Positions 37,826-48,136 of a stretch of DNA of 64,000 nt are shown here, one piece after another. Origin of the DNA: Bradyrhizobium sp. CER78 (GTDB lineage Bacteria > Pseudomonadota > Alphaproteobacteria > Rhizobiales > Xanthobacteraceae); contig NZ_JARVWP010000005.1 of the NCBI RefSeq assembly GCF_029846235.1, forward strand, positions 372,001 through 436,000, given 5' to 3'. The position numbers were made by a program, and so were the translations under genes. The first letter of the stretch is position 1; each line of letters starts with the position of its first letter. The notes beneath the pieces were generated by a model. It had not been told where the DNA came from, did no database searches, and saw nothing but the letters and a program-made list of their open reading frames with translations.

Positions 37826-38977
37826 CTACGCGTAGGCGCGCTGCGCGCTCGCTCCTTCCATCGATTCGATCTCGGTCCGCGGCCGCTGCCGCGTCAGCGC
37901 CAGCATCATGCCGACGCCGTAGGCGAGCGAGACGAACGAGGAACCGCCATAGGAGATGAACGGCAGCGTCATGCCCTTGGCCGGGATCAGTTGCAGATTG
38001 ACCGCCATGTTGATCGTCGCCTGCACGCCGAACAGGATCGCAAGCCCCGATGCCGCAAAGCGCGAGAACATGTCCTCGGTGGCATAGGCGCGCGTCAGCG
38101 TGCGGATCACGATGAAGCCGAACAGCGCGACCAGCATCAAACAGAGGATGATGCCGAATTCCTCCGCCGCCACCGCAAACACGAAGTCGGTATGGCTGTC
38201 CGGCAGGCTGCGCTTGGCGATGCCCTCGCCCGGACCGAGCCCGAACCAGCCGCCGTTCCAGAACGCTTCCATCGCGGTGTCGACCTGGAAGGTGTCACCG
38301 GAGGCGGGATTCATGAAGCGCTTGATGCGGCCGGCGACGTGCGGCACCAGCAGATAGGCGCCGAACAGTCCGGCGCCGGCGGCGCCGGCGAGCCCGAACA
38401 CCCAGATCATCCGCATGCCCGCGATGAAGAACAGCGCGCCCCACACAGTGAGGATCAGCATGGTCTGGCCGAAGTCGGGCTCCATCACCAGCAGCGTCAC
38501 CAGCATCATCAAGAGTACCAGCGCCATCGAGGTCGCAGGCATCTCCGGCCGCTTGGTGGATTCCGCAAACAGCCAGGCCGCGACGATCACGAAGGAGGGC
38601 TTGGCGGCTTCGGAGGCCTGAATGTTGACGCCGAGCAGCGTGATCCAGCGTCGCGAGCCCTTGACCTCGGGCCCGACCAAGAGCGTCAGCACGATCAGCG
38701 CAATCGACACCGCGAACACGATCAGCGCCGTGCGCCGGATCTGCCGCGGCGTCATGAACGACACCCCGATCAGCACGATCAGCGACGGCACCAGGAACAT
38801 GACGTGGCGATTGAAGAAATGAAACGGATCGAGCCCGATCCTGGTCGCAACCGGCGGGCTCGCCGCCAGCGACAGGATGACGCCGGCCAGCATCAACGCG
38901 GCGATCGCGACAAGCAGCAACTTGTCGACGGTCCACCACCAGTCCGAGAACGGGGTGCGTTGGTCACGGGCGAGCAT
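37826..38977 (-). CDS. ftsW: Lipid II polymerase FtsW (SEDS family)
   Basis: This 383-residue SEDS glycosyltransferase has about ten membrane segments. ATG 38977 gives MLARDQRTPFSDWWWTVDK, a usual cytoplasmic start; an upstream extension is made of intergenic repeats. Conserved residues include the loop FNRHVMFLVPS and the C-terminal motif INMAVNLQLIPAKGMTLPFISYGGSS. It works with FtsI in septal wall synthesis. The gap upstream to murD is 289 bp. Confidence 0.95.
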   Translation of the reverse strand: MLARDQRTPFSDWWWTVDKLLLVAIAALMLAGVILSLAASPPVATRIGLDPFHFFNRHVMFLVPSLIVLIGVSFMTPRQIRRTALIVFAVSIALIVLTLLVGPEVKGSRRWITLLGVNIQASEAAKPSFVIVAAWLFAESTKRPEMPATSMALVLLMMLVTLLVMEPDFGQTMLILTVWGALFFIAGMRMIWVFGLAGAAGAGLFGAYLLVPHVAGRIKRFMNPASGDTFQVDTAMEAFWNGGWFGLGPGEGIAKRSLPDSHTDFVFAVAAEEFGIILCLMLVALFGFIVIRTLTRAYATEDMFSRFAASGLAILFGVQATINMAVNLQLIPAKGMTLPFISYGGSSFVSLAYGVGMMLALTRQRPRTEIESMEGASAQRAYA

Positions 38978-39120
38978 GGGCGTCCCCAGATGGCAGAGAT
39001 AACGTCCATTCGTGGCGCAGGATGGTTTCCAAGGGGTTAACGGGACGGGTAACTTTTGAGGGAGGCGGGTCGGTGCTCGCGGCGCGCTCGGTCGCCATCC
39101 GGACATGCGGGCGCCACACA

Positions 39121-39155
39121 ATCGTCGTCCTGGCGAAAGCCAGGACCCATAACCG
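39121..39155. repeat. GTCGTCCTGGCGAAAGCCAGGAC repeat
   Basis: The hairpin GTCCTGGCGAAAGCCAGGAC (39126-39145) is followed by CCATAACC. It is a small palindromic repeat in the murD-ftsW gap, of a type common in related genomes. Confidence 0.7.
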
Positions 39156-39226
39156 CCGCATTCGATATGAGCCGATCGTGGCCCTAGCCTCACGCAACAA
39201 TCCGCGGCTCAACTCGCGCGCTGAAC

Positions 39227-39254
39227 GGCGGATTACGCTGGCGCTAGTCCGCCC
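39227..39254. repeat. GGCGGATTACGC palindromic repeat
   Basis: GGCGGATTACGCTG is followed by GCGCTAGTCCGCC. This widespread REP-like sequence lies 12 bp before the murD stop on the plus-strand map. Confidence 0.75.
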
Positions 39255-39266
39255 TACGGTCTCTGC

Positions 39267-40667
39267 TCACACCACCGGCGTGACGCCGGGCAGCGCCTGG
39301 ACGATGTCGCGGAAGGCGGTGCCGCGGATTTCGAAATTGCGGTACTGGTCGAACGAGGCGCAGGCCGGCGACAGCAGCACCACGGCTTCCGCGAGTCCCG
39401 AAGCCTCCGCATCGCGCGCGGCACTCGATATCGCGACGTCGAGCGTGCCGGACATCTCGTGCGCCACGCGGTCGCCGAGCGTGCCGGAGAATTCGGCCGC
39501 GGCCTCGCCGATCAGATAGGCCTTGCGGATGCGCGGAAAGTATTCGGTCAGGCTGGTGATGCCGCCGGCCTTCGGCTTGCCGCCCGCGATCCAGTAGATG
39601 TCGGCGAAGGACGACAGCGCGTGCGCGGCCGCATCCGCGTTGGTGCCCTTGGAGTCGTTGACGAACAGCACGTTGCCGCGACGGCCGACCTGCTCCATCC
39701 GGTGCGCCAGACCCGGGAAACTGCGCAGGCCATTTTGCAGCACGTCGGTCGAGACGCCGATCGCCAGCGCGCAGGCCGAGGCGCAGGCGGCGTTCTGCGC
39801 ATTATGCAGGCCGCGCAGCGAGCCGATGCCCCCTAACCGCGCGATCTCGCTGCGCGCCGCACCCGACGCACGCACGATGGTCTCGTGCTCGACATAGAGG
39901 CCGTCGGGCAGCGGGTTCCTCACCGAGATGCGCACCACGCGCTTGCCGGCGCGATCGAGCCGGTCGGCGATGTTGCGGCACCAGATGTCATCGACGCCGG
40001 CGATCGCGGTGCCGCCCTGCTGCACGCCCGCGACGAGGCGTTCCTTGACCGCGGCGTAATGCTCCAGCGTGCCGTGGCGGTCGATGTGGTCCTCGCTGAT
40101 GTTGATCAGGATACCGACCGAGGGATCGAGCGACGGCGCGAGATCGATCTGATAGGACGACATCTCGATGACATGGACACGGCCCATCCGCGGCGGCTCC
40201 AGCGACAGGATCGCGGTGCCGATATTGCCACCCATCTGGGTGTCGTAGCCGGCGACCTTCATCAGATGCGCAATCAGCGCGGTGGTGGTCGATTTGCCGT
40301 TGGTGCCGGTGATGGCGACGAACGGCGCGTTCGGCGCATGACGGCGCCGCTCACGGCAGAACAATTCGACATCGCCGATCACCTCGACACCGGCCTCGCG
40401 CGCCTTCAGCACGCTCCAGTGCGGCGCCGGATGGGTCAGCGGCGCGCCGGGGGTCAGGATCAGCGCGGCGAAATTCGCCCACGACACGGCGCGCAGATCG
40501 GCGGTGGTGAAGCCGGCCTGCGCCGCCCTTGCAACGTTGTCGGCATTGTCGTCGGCCGCGATCACCTCGGCGCCGCCGGCCTTCAGCGCGTGGCAGCTCG
40601 CAAGGCCCGAGCCGCCGAGCCCGAACACCGCGACCGTCTTGCCTGCGAAAGAGGTGACCGGGATCAT
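39267..40667 (-). CDS. murD: UDP-N-acetylmuramoylalanine--D-glutamate ligase
   Basis: This 466-residue ligase adds D-Glu. ATG 40667, with RBS CGGAGGT, is chosen because the longer frame above it is only translated repeat. The ATP loop is [12 protein letters not shown]; the N-terminal UDP-binding motif is [21 protein letters not shown]; the C-terminal [17 protein letters not shown] is the standard MurD signature. A palindromic repeat fills the 112-bp gap to mraY. Confidence 0.97.
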   Translation of the reverse strand: MIPVTSFAGKTVAVFGLGGSGLASCHALKAGGAEVIAADDNADNVARAAQAGFTTADLRAVSWANFAALILTPGAPLTHPAPHWSVLKAREAGVEVIGDVELFCRERRRHAPNAPFVAITGTNGKSTTTALIAHLMKVAGYDTQMGGNIGTAILSLEPPRMGRVHVIEMSSYQIDLAPSLDPSVGILINISEDHIDRHGTLEHYAAVKERLVAGVQQGGTAIAGVDDIWCRNIADRLDRAGKRVVRISVRNPLPDGLYVEHETIVRASGAARSEIARLGGIGSLRGLHNAQNAACASACALAIGVSTDVLQNGLRSFPGLAHRMEQVGRRGNVLFVNDSKGTNADAAAHALSSFADIYWIAGGKPKAGGITSLTEYFPRIRKAYLIGEAAAEFSGTLGDRVAHEMSGTLDVAISSAARDAEASGLAEAVVLLSPACASFDQYRNFEIRGTAFRDIVQALPGVTPVV

Positions 40668-40678
40668 GATGCGACCTC

Positions 40679-40759
40679 CGTCATTCCGGGGCGATGCGAC
40701 AGCATCGAACCCGGAATCTCGAGGTTCCGGGTTCGTGCTTCGCACGCCCCCGAACGACA
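40679..40759. repeat. CATTCCGGGGCGATG palindromic repeat, copy 5
   Basis: It opens CGTCATTCCGGGGCGATGCG; the right arm is decayed (CACGCCCCCGAACGAC). It lies between mraY and murD. Confidence 0.85.
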
Positions 40760-40779
40760 GCTGTTTGGCTGCGACCTCA

Positions 40780-41886
40780 TCAGCGCAGCTTGAGGGTGGA
40801 GAGGCCGGCCAGCGCCAGCATCACCGAGATGATCCAGAACCGGATCACGATCTGCGGCTCGGTCCAGCCCTTCTGCTCGAAATGATGGTGCAGCGGCGCC
40901 ATCCGGAACACGCGTTTTCCCGTGAGCTTGAACGAGGTGACCTGCACGATCACAGAGACCGCCTCCAGCACGAACAAACCACCGATCACCGCGAGCACGA
41001 TCTCGTGCTTCACCGCGACCGCGGTGGCCCCCAACATGCCGCCGAGCGCGAGCGAGCCGGTGTCACCCATGAAGATCGAGGCGGGCGGCGCGTTGAACCA
41101 GAGGAAGCCCAGGCCCGCGCCCAACACCGCGCCGCATAGCACCGCCAGTTCGCCGGTGCCGGCGACGTAATTGATCTGCAGATATTCCGAGAACACCGCG
41201 TTGCCGGTGAGATACGAGATCATGCCGAAGCTTGCCGCCGCGATCATGACCGGCACGATGGCAAGCCCGTCGAGGCCGTCGGTCAGGTTCACCGCATTGC
41301 CGGCGCCGACCATGACGAAGGCGCCGAAGATCACGAAGAACCAGCCGAAGTTGATCACGAGGTCCTTGAAGAAGGGAATCACGAGCGAGGTCGAGGACAC
41401 GTCGCGCCCGAGCCGGACCAGCGCATAGGTGGCGGCGAGCCCGATCACTGCCTCGATCAACAGGCGGAGCTTGCCGGCGAAGCCGCTGTGTGACTGCTTT
41501 GTGACCTTCAAATAATCGTCATAGAAGCCGACGAAGCCGAACCCGAGCGTCACCGCGAGCACGATCCAGACATAGGGGTTGAGCGGGTTGGCCCACAGCA
41601 GCGTCGACACCACGAGCCCCGACAGGATCATCAGCCCGCCCATGGTGGGCGTGCCCTTCTTGGAGATCAGATGCGACTGCGGCCCGTCGGTGCGGATCGG
41701 CTGGCCCTTGCCCTGCCGCAACCTCAAGTGATCGATGATCCAGGGCCCGAACAGGAACACGAACAGCGCACCGGTCACCATCGCGCCGCCGGTGCGGAAG
41801 GTGATGTAGCGGAACACGTTCAGGGCGCTACGGAATGCCCCAAACCCCGGAACGGTGTTGGACAGTTCGATCAACCAGTAGAACAT
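40780..41886 (-). CDS. mraY: Phospho-N-acetylmuramoyl-pentapeptide-transferase
   Basis: This 368-residue enzyme makes lipid I on the inner membrane. It has ten membrane segments and the family motifs [22 protein letters not shown] (Asp pair), [14 protein letters not shown] and the C-terminal HHHFEQKGW. It starts 10 bp after murF. Length and motifs are standard. Confidence 0.98.
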   Translation of the reverse strand: MFYWLIELSNTVPGFGAFRSALNVFRYITFRTGGAMVTGALFVFLFGPWIIDHLRLRQGKGQPIRTDGPQSHLISKKGTPTMGGLMILSGLVVSTLLWANPLNPYVWIVLAVTLGFGFVGFYDDYLKVTKQSHSGFAGKLRLLIEAVIGLAATYALVRLGRDVSSTSLVIPFFKDLVINFGWFFVIFGAFVMVGAGNAVNLTDGLDGLAIVPVMIAAASFGMISYLTGNAVFSEYLQINYVAGTGELAVLCGAVLGAGLGFLWFNAPPASIFMGDTGSLALGGMLGATAVAVKHEIVLAVIGGLFVLEAVSVIVQVTSFKLTGKRVFRMAPLHHHFEQKGWTEPQIVIRFWIISVMLALAGLSTLKLR

Positions 41887-41896
41887 TCAAAGGGTC

Positions 41897-43330
41897 CTAT
41901 ACCGCTTCTTCGTGCGCGGCCTTGTCGGGGAAGCGCTTTTCCAGCGCGCTGACAATGAGCTTCATCTTCGATCCCAGCGAGCCCTTCACCATGATCACGT
42001 CACCGGCACGGACCGCGGCGACTGCCTGCGCCTCGAGCGCCGCCGAACTCTCGGCATAGCCTCCCCGCTTGCCGGTGGAAAGGGCATCCCACAAATTCCG
42101 CATCAGCGGACCACAACAATATACGAGGTCGATGCGGTTGGCGGCCACGGCCTCATTGAGGCTGCGGTGCAGCTCGGGCCCGGTCGGTCCGAGTTCGAGC
42201 ATGTCGCCGAGCACGGCGATGCGCCGGCCGTGCGCCCCGGTCGGGGCCTGGCCGAGCACGTTGAGCGCGGCCCCCATGGAGGCCGGGTTGGCGTTGTAGC
42301 TCTCGTCGATCAGCGTCGCCTCGCCATGACCGACCTCGAGCGTGCGGCGAAAGCCGCGGCCGGTCGGCGCCTCGAGCTGCGACAGCGACAGCGCCGCGCG
42401 CGCGATATCGGCGCCGAGCAGCGATGCCCCCGCGAGCACCGCGAGCGAGTTCATCGCCATGTGGCGGCCGGGCATGCCGATCTTGTAGGTGATGTCGTGG
42501 TCCAGAATATCCGCATGCACCGCCGAGCAGGTCGCGTGCAGCGAGAGGTCGAGCAGCCGCGCTTCGGCGCGCTTGTCGCTGCCGAACGAGACGATGCGCG
42601 AGATGCCGGCCTTCTTGGCCTGCTTCTGCAGCCGCGCGAATTGCCCGTTGTCGCGGTTGAGCACGACCGCGCCATCGGGTTCGAGGCCCGCGAAGATCTC
42701 CGCCTTGGCGTCGGCGATCGCCTCGATGCCGGCGAAGAATTCCAGATGCACCGGCTCGATCGTGGTGATGATTGCGACGTGCGGCCGCACCATCTTCACC
42801 AGCGGCATGATCTCGCCGGCATGGTTCATGCCGATCTCGAACACCGCAAAGCGCGCGCTCGCGGGGCAGCGCGCCAGCGACAGCGGCACGCCCCAGTGAT
42901 TGTTGAATGACGCGACCGAGGCATGGGTCTCGCCCTGCGCCGACAGCACGCGGCGCAGCGCCTCCTTGGTCGAGGTCTTGCCGACCGAACCGGTCACCGC
43001 GATGATTTTCGCGTTGAGCCGTTCGCGCGCGGCATGCGCGAGCTCGACGAGGCCGGCGAGCACGTCGTCGACCACCAGCAGCGGCGCATCAGCGGGAAAT
43101 TTGTCGCGCTGCGCGGCCTCGACCACGGCGAGCCCGGCACCGGCCTTCAGCGCTGCCGCGACGAAGGCGTGGCCGTCATGGACGTCGCCCTTGATCGCGA
43201 AATACGCCTCGCCCGGGGCGATGGTGCGGCTGTCGATCGAAAGACCGGTGACGCCGTCCGGCAGCGCGCCTTGCGTCGTGGCGCGCATCGCCGTCGCCAT
43301 CGCATCCGAGGTCCACAATAGCGTGCTCAT
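41897..43330 (-). CDS. murF: UDP-N-acetylmuramoyl-tripeptide--D-alanyl-D-alanine ligase
   Basis: This 477-residue ligase adds D-Ala-D-Ala. The ATP loop is GSVGKTSTKEAL, where the usual T/NGK reads VGK as in many alphaproteobacteria. Other signatures are FEIGMNHAGEI and LIDESYNANPASM. ATG 43330 overlaps the murE stop (ATGA), and GGGGAGG precedes it. Confidence 0.96.
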   Translation of the reverse strand: MSTLLWTSDAMATAMRATTQGALPDGVTGLSIDSRTIAPGEAYFAIKGDVHDGHAFVAAALKAGAGLAVVEAAQRDKFPADAPLLVVDDVLAGLVELAHAARERLNAKIIAVTGSVGKTSTKEALRRVLSAQGETHASVASFNNHWGVPLSLARCPASARFAVFEIGMNHAGEIMPLVKMVRPHVAIITTIEPVHLEFFAGIEAIADAKAEIFAGLEPDGAVVLNRDNGQFARLQKQAKKAGISRIVSFGSDKRAEARLLDLSLHATCSAVHADILDHDITYKIGMPGRHMAMNSLAVLAGASLLGADIARAALSLSQLEAPTGRGFRRTLEVGHGEATLIDESYNANPASMGAALNVLGQAPTGAHGRRIAVLGDMLELGPTGPELHRSLNEAVAANRIDLVYCCGPLMRNLWDALSTGKRGGYAESSAALEAQAVAAVRAGDVIMVKGSLGSKMKLIVSALEKRFPDKAAHEEAV

Positions 43331-44796
43331 GCGCCCTCCCCGGCCAATGCATTCGCGACGGCTTCATGATCGCTGAACGGCAACGTCGTGCCGCCGACGA
43401 TCTGCCCGACCTCGTGGCCCTTGCCGGCCACGACCAGCGCATCGCCCGGCTCGAGGCCGGCGATGCCGGCGCGGATCGCTTCGGCGCGGTCGCCGATCTC
43501 GCGCGCGCCCTTTGCGGTCGCCATGATCGCGGCGCGGATCGCCTCGGGCTTCTCGCTGCGCGGATTGTCGTCGGTGACGATAATTTGATCGGCGTTCTCG
43601 GCCGCGATCGCGCCCATGATCGGACGCTTGCCGGCGTCGCGATCGCCGCCGGCGCCGAAGATCACGACCAGCTTGCGCTTCGCATAGGGCCGCAGCGCCT
43701 GCAGCGCCTTGGCGAGCGCATCGGGCTTGTGCGCATAATCGACAAAGATCGGCGCGCCATTGTGCTCGCCGACGAATTCCAGCCGGCCCTTGGCGCCTTC
43801 GAGATGTTCGAGCGTGCCGAACACGGCATCGGCCGCGCTGCCGGTGCCGATCGCAAGACCCGCCGCGACCAGCGCGTTCTCGATCTGGAATTCGCCGACC
43901 AGCGGCAGCCGGATCGCGTAGCTGCGCCCGCGATGCTCGATCATCAGCTTCTGGGCGAAACCCTCGATAGCGGCGTCAGTGAGCTTGATGCCCTCGCCTG
44001 CGTCGGCGTTGCGGCCGACCGTGATGATGCGCAAGGCCCGCGCGCGCGCCGCCTCGATCACCTCGACCGAACAGTCGTGATCGGCCGAGATCACCGCCGC
44101 GCCGCCGTCGGCGACGAGATCGCGGAACAGCCGCAGCTTGGCGTTCAGGTAGTGCGCGACATCGGGATGATAATCCATGTGGTCGCGCGACAGATTGGTG
44201 AAGCCGCCGGCCGCGATGCGCACGCCGTCGAGGCGATACTGGTCGAGGCCGTGCGAGGAGGCCTCGAACGCCAGATGCGTGACACCGTCGCGCGCGATTT
44301 CGTCGAGCTGGCGATGCAGCGCGATCGGATCGGGCGTCGTCAGCGAGCCGTAGACGGTGCGCTTGTCGGAGACGAGACCGATGGTGCCGATGCTCGCAGA
44401 GGAATGACCGAGCCGCTGCCAGATCTGGCGCGTGAAGGCGGCGACCGAGGTCTTGCCGCTGGTGCCGGTCACCGCGGCAATCGTCGCCGGCTGCCGGGAA
44501 AAGAATTTGGCCGCGGCAAGCGCCAGCGCGCGGCGCGGATGTGGCGTTGCGACAAACGGAACGCGAAGCGGCACATGCGGCGGATGGTCGCCGGCAATCG
44601 CAACCGCGCCCGCAGCGATCGCCGCATCGACGAAACGCGCGCCGTCGGTCTTGCTGCCGGCCAGCGCGAAGAACAGATCGCCCGGCTTCACCGCACGGCT
44701 GTCGACCGCAAGCCCTCCGACCATGACAGCGTCCGCACTTGGATCGATCCCTCGATCGATCGTGGCATCGGCGCTGAAGAGGTCGCGAAGTCTCAT
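43327..44796 (-). CDS. murE: UDP-MurNAc-L-Ala-D-Glu--meso-diaminopimelate ligase
   Basis: This 489-residue ligase adds the third residue. ATG 44796 (MRLRDLFSADA) is a better start than the ATG 33 bp upstream. The ATP loop is GTSGKTSVAAFT, and TDDNPRSEKP carries the DNPR motif that marks meso-diaminopimelate specificity. Its stop overlaps murF. A repeat-filled 123-bp gap separates it from ftsI. Confidence 0.96.
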   Translation of the reverse strand: MRLRDLFSADATIDRGIDPSADAVMVGGLAVDSRAVKPGDLFFALAGSKTDGARFVDAAIAAGAVAIAGDHPPHVPLRVPFVATPHPRRALALAAAKFFSRQPATIAAVTGTSGKTSVAAFTRQIWQRLGHSSASIGTIGLVSDKRTVYGSLTTPDPIALHRQLDEIARDGVTHLAFEASSHGLDQYRLDGVRIAAGGFTNLSRDHMDYHPDVAHYLNAKLRLFRDLVADGGAAVISADHDCSVEVIEAARARALRIITVGRNADAGEGIKLTDAAIEGFAQKLMIEHRGRSYAIRLPLVGEFQIENALVAAGLAIGTGSAADAVFGTLEHLEGAKGRLEFVGEHNGAPIFVDYAHKPDALAKALQALRPYAKRKLVVIFGAGGDRDAGKRPIMGAIAAENADQIIVTDDNPRSEKPEAIRAAIMATAKGAREIGDRAEAIRAGIAGLEPGDALVVAGKGHEVGQIVGGTTLPFSDHEAVANALAGEGA

Positions 44797-44834
44797 GATC
44801 TTCCAGTCTGGCCGGCGCCGTTCTGGCACCGCTA

Positions 44835-44907
44835 TTTGAGCATGACCTGATCGGAAATCCGCTTCGCACTTTTCGCTAACGCGGCGGTTCCGGTCCGGAT
44901 CATGCTG
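44835..44907. repeat. GAGCATGA...CCGGATCATGCT intergenic repeat
   Basis: Inverted ends GAGCATGA (44838) and TCATGCT (44899-44905) surround CCGCTTCGCACTTTTCG. This matches the RPE-like rhizobial repeat that is very common in Hyphomicrobiales. It fills the murE-ftsI gap. Confidence 0.75.
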
Positions 44908-44919
44908 TGACTATACGCC

Positions 44920-46692
44920 TTACTGGGTTGTTCTGGATGCCGCAAGAATAAGGCGGTCGGACGGCGGCAGGTCGAAGCGCGGCTCGACGCCCAAAAGCGG
45001 CGCAATTCGGGCGATCACATTGCCGCCGGTCGGCACCGCATTAAAGCCCGAGGTGATGAAACCATAGGTTTCCTTCAGGGGCTGCGGCTCGTCGAGCATG
45101 ATCAGGAGCTGATATTGCGGATCGTCGGCGGGCAGGATCGCGGTGAAGGAGTTGAGCACTCGCTTCTTGGCGTAGCGGCCGTTGATGACTTTCTCGGATG
45201 TGCCGGTCTTGCCGCCGATATAGTAGCCCTTGACGTCGGCCTTCTTCGCGGTGCCGATCTCGGCGTTGAGCCGCATCAGATAACGCATCTTGTCCGAGGT
45301 CTCCGGCTTGATCACGCGCTTGGCCAGCGCCATCGCCTCCTGCTCGGTGCGCTTCAGGAAGGTCGGCGGAATCAAATAGCCGCCATTGACCAGCGCGTCG
45401 ATGCCCATCACCGCTTGCAGCGGCGCCACCGACAGGCCCTGGCCAAATGCGATGGTCACCGTGTTCAGGTCGCCCCAGCGGCGCGGCACCAGCGGAGCCG
45501 CGCTCTCAGGCAACTCGGTGCGCAGCCGGGTCAACTGGCCCATCTTAGCGAGAAACGCCTTGTGGGCCTCGACACCCTGGCTGAGCGCGATCCGCGCGGC
45601 ACCGATATTGGACGAGTAGGTGAACACTTCCTTGGTGTTGATAAAGCGTCCGAGCGCATGGCTGTCGTGAATTGTGAACTTGCCGTAGTGCAGGTTTCCC
45701 CGCGCATCCCACGACGAGTTCAGGTTGATCTTGCCGCTATCCAGCGCCATCGCCAGCGTGAACGCCTTGAAGGTCGAGCCCATCTCGTAGACGCCTGTGG
45801 TCAGGCGGTTGATGCGATCGGGATCGTGCGCCTCCTTCGGATTGTTCGGATCGAAATCCGGCAGCGACACCATCGCCACAATCTCGCCGGTGCGCACGTT
45901 GGAGACGAGGCCCGAGGCGGCCTTGGCCTTGAACTTCTCTTTCGCCTTGATCAGCTCGTCGCGCAACGCATGCTCGACGCGCAGGTCGATCGACAGCTCG
46001 ACCGGCTTCTGCAGCCGGTCGGTGGCGAAGCCCGCGCGGTGCAGATCGGCCAGACCGTTATTGTCCAGCCACTTCTCCATGCCGGCGATGCCCTGGTTGT
46101 CGATGTTGACGAGGCCGATCAGGTGGGCGACCTCGTTGCCGGTCGGATAGACGCGCTTGTTCTCACGCAGGAAGCCGACGCCGGGAAGGCCGAGGCGATG
46201 GATGTCGAGCTGCTGCTTCGGCGTGATCTCGCGCTTCAGCCAGACGAAGCCCTTGCGCGACGACAGGCGGTCGCGCACCTCTGAGGTGTCGAGATCGGGC
46301 AAGGCCCCGGTCAAGAGCTCGATCGCCTCGTCCTTGTCGATCAGGCGGCGCGGCTCGGCGAACAGGCTCGGCGCCTTGACGTCGGTCGCAAGAATTTCGC
46401 CGTTGCGATCGGTGATGTCGGGCCTGGCGGTTGCGATCGCGTCCTGCGAGGCGGTGCGCCGCGCGCCATGGCTGTCGGCGCCGACGGCGAACAGCACGAG
46501 CCGTCCGGCCAGCACGCAATAGACCGCGGCGAAAGCGAGGATCGCAAGACCGACGCGCGCACGCGCCTTGGCCGCACGGTCGACATTGCTTCCGTACAAC
46601 AGCGAGCGGATCAGCCGCTGGCGCAGCGGCTCGGCGGATTTCGCCGTCGGTTTATTGGCGGGCGCCGGATTGCTCATGGCAGGTCCCGTCAT
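44920..46692 (-). CDS. ftsI: Peptidoglycan D,D-transpeptidase FtsI (PBP3)
   Basis: This 590-residue protein cross-links septal peptidoglycan. It has one membrane segment (about 47-70), a pedestal domain with [14 protein letters not shown], and a transpeptidase domain with active-site STFK (Ser306, Lys309), SSN (360-362) and KTG (495-497). ATG 46692 overlaps the ftsL stop (ATGA); an in-frame ATG 15 bp downstream is the alternative. Confidence 0.97.
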   Translation of the reverse strand: MTGPAMSNPAPANKPTAKSAEPLRQRLIRSLLYGSNVDRAAKARARVGLAILAFAAVYCVLAGRLVLFAVGADSHGARRTASQDAIATARPDITDRNGEILATDVKAPSLFAEPRRLIDKDEAIELLTGALPDLDTSEVRDRLSSRKGFVWLKREITPKQQLDIHRLGLPGVGFLRENKRVYPTGNEVAHLIGLVNIDNQGIAGMEKWLDNNGLADLHRAGFATDRLQKPVELSIDLRVEHALRDELIKAKEKFKAKAASGLVSNVRTGEIVAMVSLPDFDPNNPKEAHDPDRINRLTTGVYEMGSTFKAFTLAMALDSGKINLNSSWDARGNLHYGKFTIHDSHALGRFINTKEVFTYSSNIGAARIALSQGVEAHKAFLAKMGQLTRLRTELPESAAPLVPRRWGDLNTVTIAFGQGLSVAPLQAVMGIDALVNGGYLIPPTFLKRTEQEAMALAKRVIKPETSDKMRYLMRLNAEIGTAKKADVKGYYIGGKTGTSEKVINGRYAKKRVLNSFTAILPADDPQYQLLIMLDEPQPLKETYGFITSGFNAVPTGGNVIARIAPLLGVEPRFDLPPSDRLILAASRTTQ

Positions 46693-47138
46693 TGCTGGTC
46701 TCCCCCGCCCTGTCCGGAATCGTCGGACACGGGCTGGTCGGCGGCGGGCTGGTCGGTCGCCGGCTTGTCGATCGATCCGGTCGTGCTGTCAGGCGCGGCG
46801 GCGGCCTCGATGGTGTCGATCATCGCGCCGATCGGATCGCGCGAACCGGGCCGCGTGAAGCTCGGCGGCCGCTCCGGCAGGTTCTTCAGGGAATCATACT
46901 GATTGGCGTTGAGCGGCTTCAGCGGCAGATGGCGTTCGGCCAGCCCCTGCAGCCGCAGCGGCGCATCGAGCTTGGCCCATTCGGCGCGCAATGTAGCGAT
47001 CGCATTGCGCTGCTCGCGGATCTCGGCATTGAGCTGCAGCACGCGTTCGACGCGCGCGGTCGATTCCATCTTGATGCGGTAGACATAGGACGCCGCGAAG
47101 ATCAGCATGCCGATGACGAGGAGATGGAGAAGGCGCAT
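46689..47138 (-). CDS. ftsL: Cell division protein FtsL
   Basis: This 149-residue bitopic protein has a membrane segment at residues 3-19 (LLHLLVIGMLIFAASYV), followed by a leucine-zipper-like coiled coil (ARVERVLQLNAEIREQRNAI). ATG 47138 sits 6 bp after GGGGAGG and is preferred over the GTG at 47144 that overlaps rsmH. The C-terminal 65 residues are an Asp/Pro/Gln-rich extension longer than in E. coli FtsL. Overlap with ftsI implies coupled translation. Confidence 0.9.
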   Translation of the reverse strand: MRLLHLLVIGMLIFAASYVYRIKMESTARVERVLQLNAEIREQRNAIATLRAEWAKLDAPLRLQGLAERHLPLKPLNANQYDSLKNLPERPPSFTRPGSRDPIGAMIDTIEAAAAPDSTTGSIDKPATDQPAADQPVSDDSGQGGGDQQ

Positions 47139-47140
47139 CG

Positions 47141-48136
47141 TCACCCTCCCCGCTTCAGATCGGACAGCCGCGGCCAGGACGGCAAGTCATCGTCCGCATG
47201 CGCGGGCGCGGCGGTGCGTTCGGCCGCGCGCAGTTTTGCGGAGCGCGCGCGCGGATTCGCTGCGATCTCCGCATCGGATGGCACAACCGGCCGCTTGGTC
47301 AGGATCTGAAAGCTCGGCGCCGCCTGCGCGACCTCGGGCAGATGCCGCGACCCGGCAGAGAGCTTGCCGCGCTCGCTGAGGAAATTCTTGACGATACGGT
47401 CTTCCAGCGAATGGAACGAGACCACGGCGAGCCGGCCGCCCGGCTTCAACACGCGTTCGGCCGCCGCGAGCGCCCGATGCAGCTCGTCGAGCTCTTCATT
47501 GACGAAGATGCGCAGCGCCTGAAACGTCCGCGTCGCCGGATGGATCTCGTTCGGCTTGGCGCGCACGACTTTCGCGACGATGTCGGCGAGCGCCTCGGTC
47601 GTCGTGATCGGCGCATCCTTGCGGGCGGCGACGATGGCGCGCGCAACGCCGCGCGAATGGCGCTCCTCGCCGAAGATGTAGATGATGTCGGCGAGCTGTT
47701 TCTCGGACGCGGTCGCCACCACATCGGCCGCGGTCGGGCCGCTCTGCGCCATCCGCATGTCGAGCGGACCGCTCAGGCGGAAGGAGAATCCGCGCTCGGC
47801 CTGGTCGAGCTGCATCGAGGAGACGCCGACATCCATCACGACGCCGTCGACCGCATCCACGCCCTGCGCGGCGCAGACCTCGGCGAGTTCAGAGAAGCGA
47901 TCCTCGACCAGCGTCAGGCGGCCGCCCGCGCCGTCGACCAAATCGAAGCCGCCTGTGATCGCGGTGCGGTCGCGGTCGATACCGATCACGCGGGTATCGG
48001 CGACGTCGAGAATCATGCGGCTATAGCCACCGGCGCCGAAGGTCGCGTCGACATAGATGCCGCCGGCGCGCGGTTCGAGATAGGCGACCGCCTCGCGGCC
48101 CAGCACCGAAATGTGACGCGGCGCACGCTCGCTCAT
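47141..48136 (-). CDS. rsmH: 16S rRNA (cytosine-1402 N4) methyltransferase
   Basis: This 331-residue methyltransferase heads the cluster. ATG 48136 ([12 protein letters not shown]) fits homologues; a longer frame upstream runs through a repeat. SAM motif I is [12 protein letters not shown] (29-40), followed by DRDRTAI and the C-terminal [13 protein letters not shown] and [10 protein letters not shown] motifs. mraZ is not seen upstream, and the 580-bp gap holds a repeat and promoter-like sequence. Confidence 0.96.
   Translation of the reverse strand: MSERAPRHISVLGREAVAYLEPRAGGIYVDATFGAGGYSRMILDVADTRVIGIDRDRTAITGGFDLVDGAGGRLTLVEDRFSELAEVCAAQGVDAVDGVVMDVGVSSMQLDQAERGFSFRLSGPLDMRMAQSGPTAADVVATASEKQLADIIYIFGEERHSRGVARAIVAARKDAPITTTEALADIVAKVVRAKPNEIHPATRTFQALRIFVNEELDELHRALAAAERVLKPGGRLAVVSFHSLEDRIVKNFLSERGKLSAGSRHLPEVAQAAPSFQILTKRPVVPSDAEIAANPRARSAKLRAAERTAAPAHADDDLPSWPRLSDLKRGG

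Noticed and set aside
38978..39193. Upstream extension of ftsW by 72 codons
   Set aside because: It runs through intergenic repeat and gives no conserved residues; MLARDQ at 38977 fits homologues.
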